Below, in pieces: positions 5,173 through 6,091 of a stretch of DNA of 6,091 bases. The stretch lies in assembly GCA_026125835.1 (NCBI GenBank), contig JAHCKJ010000138.1:1-6091 (forward strand), written 5' to 3'. This stretch comes from Sphingopyxis sp. (GTDB lineage: Bacteria > Pseudomonadota > Alphaproteobacteria > Sphingomonadales > Sphingomonadaceae). The notes beneath the pieces are model-generated. The model had not been told where the DNA came from, ran no database searches, and was given only the letters and a program-made list of their open reading frames with translations. Within the stretch, counting starts at the first letter, position 1, and each line of letters opens with the position of its first letter. The translations under genes were made by a program, and so were the position numbers.

Positions 5173-6091
5173 ATGACCGACATGACACAAACCCTTGAGC
5201 CGAAGCCGTGGATCAGCGGCATCGCCCCCTATGTTCCCGGCAAATCGGCGGGAGCCGACGGTCGCCCGCTGATCAAGCTGAGCGCCAACGAAAATCCGCT
5301 CGGCACGGGTGCCAAGGCGCGCGCGGCATTTGCAGAGGCACAGACCGCGGCCGACGCGCTGTCGCGCTATCCCGATCCGGGCTCGAACGAACTTCGCACC
5401 ACGATCGCGGCGAAGTTCGGGCTCGATCCGGCGCGGGTCATCTGCGGCAACGGGTCGGACGAGCTGCTGCACCTTGCCGCGGGCACCTATGCCGGCGCGG
5501 GCGACGAAATCCTGTATGTCCGCTATGGCTTTGCGGTCTATGAGATTGCGGCGCGGCGCGTCGGGGCGACCCCGGTCGAGGCCGATGACCGCGACTATGC
5601 GACCGACGTCGATGCGCTGCTTGCGGCGGTGACCGACAAGACGCGGGTCGTCTATCTGGCCAACCCGAACAACCCGACCGGGACGCTGGCGTCGCGCGAC
5701 GAGGTTGCGCGACTTTATGCCGGACTGCCGAAGGACGTGCTGTTCGTTATCGATCAGGCCTATAGCGAATATCTGTCCGATGCCGAAGATGATGGCGGGC
5801 TCGAACTCGCCAAGACGCAGCCGAATGTGTTCATCACCCGCACCTTTTCGAAGATTCACGGGCTTGCCGCCGAACGCATCGGCTGGGGCTATGCCGCGGC
5901 CGACGTAATTTCGGCGCTGCACCGCATTCGCCTGCCGTTCAACGTGACCCGCGCCGGGCAGGCGGCCGCGATCGCGGCGATCGGCGATGAGGAATTTGTG
6001 ACCGCCAGCCGCGCGCATAACGCCAAATGGCGCGCCTGGCTGGCGGCGGAACTCGAAAGCCTGGGCAACCATGGCGTGCGCGTCGTGCCGG
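5173..6091 (+). CDS. hisC: Histidinol-phosphate aminotransferase HisC, 3' end beyond the window
   Basis: HisC is a cytoplasmic PLP fold-type I aminotransferase that converts imidazole-acetol phosphate and glutamate to histidinol phosphate and 2-oxoglutarate. The first 306 residues are present, of roughly 360-370 usual. Motifs seen: the N-terminal LSANENPLG (37-45), NGSDELL (93-99), NPNNPTG (164-170), the pyridine-nitrogen Asp194 in FVIDQAY, and the Schiff-base Lys227 in TFSKIHGLAAERIGWG (224-239) with phosphate-contact Arg235. The C-terminal substrate arginine lies past the edge. The ATG at 5173 is chosen over the one at 5182 because it is the first in frame, but neither has a clear Shine-Dalgarno sequence. 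It is divergent from metX. In this lineage HisC-type enzymes can also transaminate aromatic amino-acid precursors, so a broad-specificity role is possible. Confidence 0.95.
   Translation, partial: MTDMTQTLEPKPWISGIAPYVPGKSAGADGRPLIKLSANENPLGTGAKARAAFAEAQTAADALSRYPDPGSNELRTTIAAKFGLDPARVICGNGSDELLHLAAGTYAGAGDEILYVRYGFAVYEIAARRVGATPVEADDRDYATDVDALLAAVTDKTRVVYLANPNNPTGTLASRDEVARLYAGLPKDVLFVIDQAYSEYLSDAEDDGGLELAKTQPNVFITRTFSKIHGLAAERIGWGYAAADVISALHRIRLPFNVTRAGQAAAIAAIGDEEFVTASRAHNAKWRAWLAAELESLGNHGVRVVP

Noticed and set aside
5094..5222. N-terminal extension of MetX up to an ATG at 5222
   Set aside because: The extra 43 residues overlap the hisC start and the divergent promoter region and do not resemble the MetX N-terminus.
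5143..6072. A 309-residue minus-strand open frame antisense to hisC
   Set aside because: It has the same codon-alignment artefact. The plus strand encodes unmistakable HisC motifs (NPNNPTG, Schiff-base lysine), while the antisense product is basic low-complexity sequence.

Overview
The window reads as ordinary chromosome of a high-GC alphaproteobacterium. A sphingomonad (Sphingomonadaceae, for example Sphingopyxis or Sphingomonas) is the best guess. The reasons are the GC-rich codon use, an IroN/CirA-type TonB-dependent receptor of the kind sphingomonads carry in large numbers, an adjacent metX-metW pair, and a short palindromic intergenic repeat at the left edge of a type I recall from these genomes. 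The species cannot be fixed from this window alone.

Layout from left to right. Positions 1-168 hold no gene: a REP/REPIN-like inverted repeat cut by the window edge (1-55), a small perfect inverted repeat (67-93) and a strong intrinsic terminator (108-135, minus strand) for the next gene. Positions 169-2511 (minus) encode a complete 780-residue outer-membrane TonB-dependent receptor of unknown ligand. A 201-bp divergent intergenic region (2512-2712) follows, with two overlapping inverted repeats lying on the likely receptor promoter. Positions 2713-3348 (plus) encode a TetR-family repressor, which is the obvious candidate to bind there. A 36-bp convergent gap is almost filled by a hairpin. 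Positions 3385-3969 (minus) are metW and 3972-5093 (minus) are metX, read in the order metX then metW with a 2-nt gap. After a 79-bp divergent gap, hisC starts at 5173 (plus) and runs off the right edge.

The genes form two unrelated functional units. The first is a receptor/repressor module: the TetR protein probably senses a small molecule and controls uptake through the receptor. The second is amino-acid biosynthesis: MetX acylates homoserine at the entry to methionine synthesis, MetW partners it, and HisC is the PLP aminotransferase of histidine synthesis, with probable aromatic amino-acid transamination in this lineage.

I found no mobile element, CRISPR array, RNA gene, toxin-antitoxin pair or evident new system. 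The observations most worth a second look are regulatory: the nested palindromes between receptor and repressor, and the lack of Shine-Dalgarno sequences with very short predicted leaders on both sides of the metX/hisC divergent gap. The very long open frames antisense to every gene are explained by codon bias and were rejected as genes.
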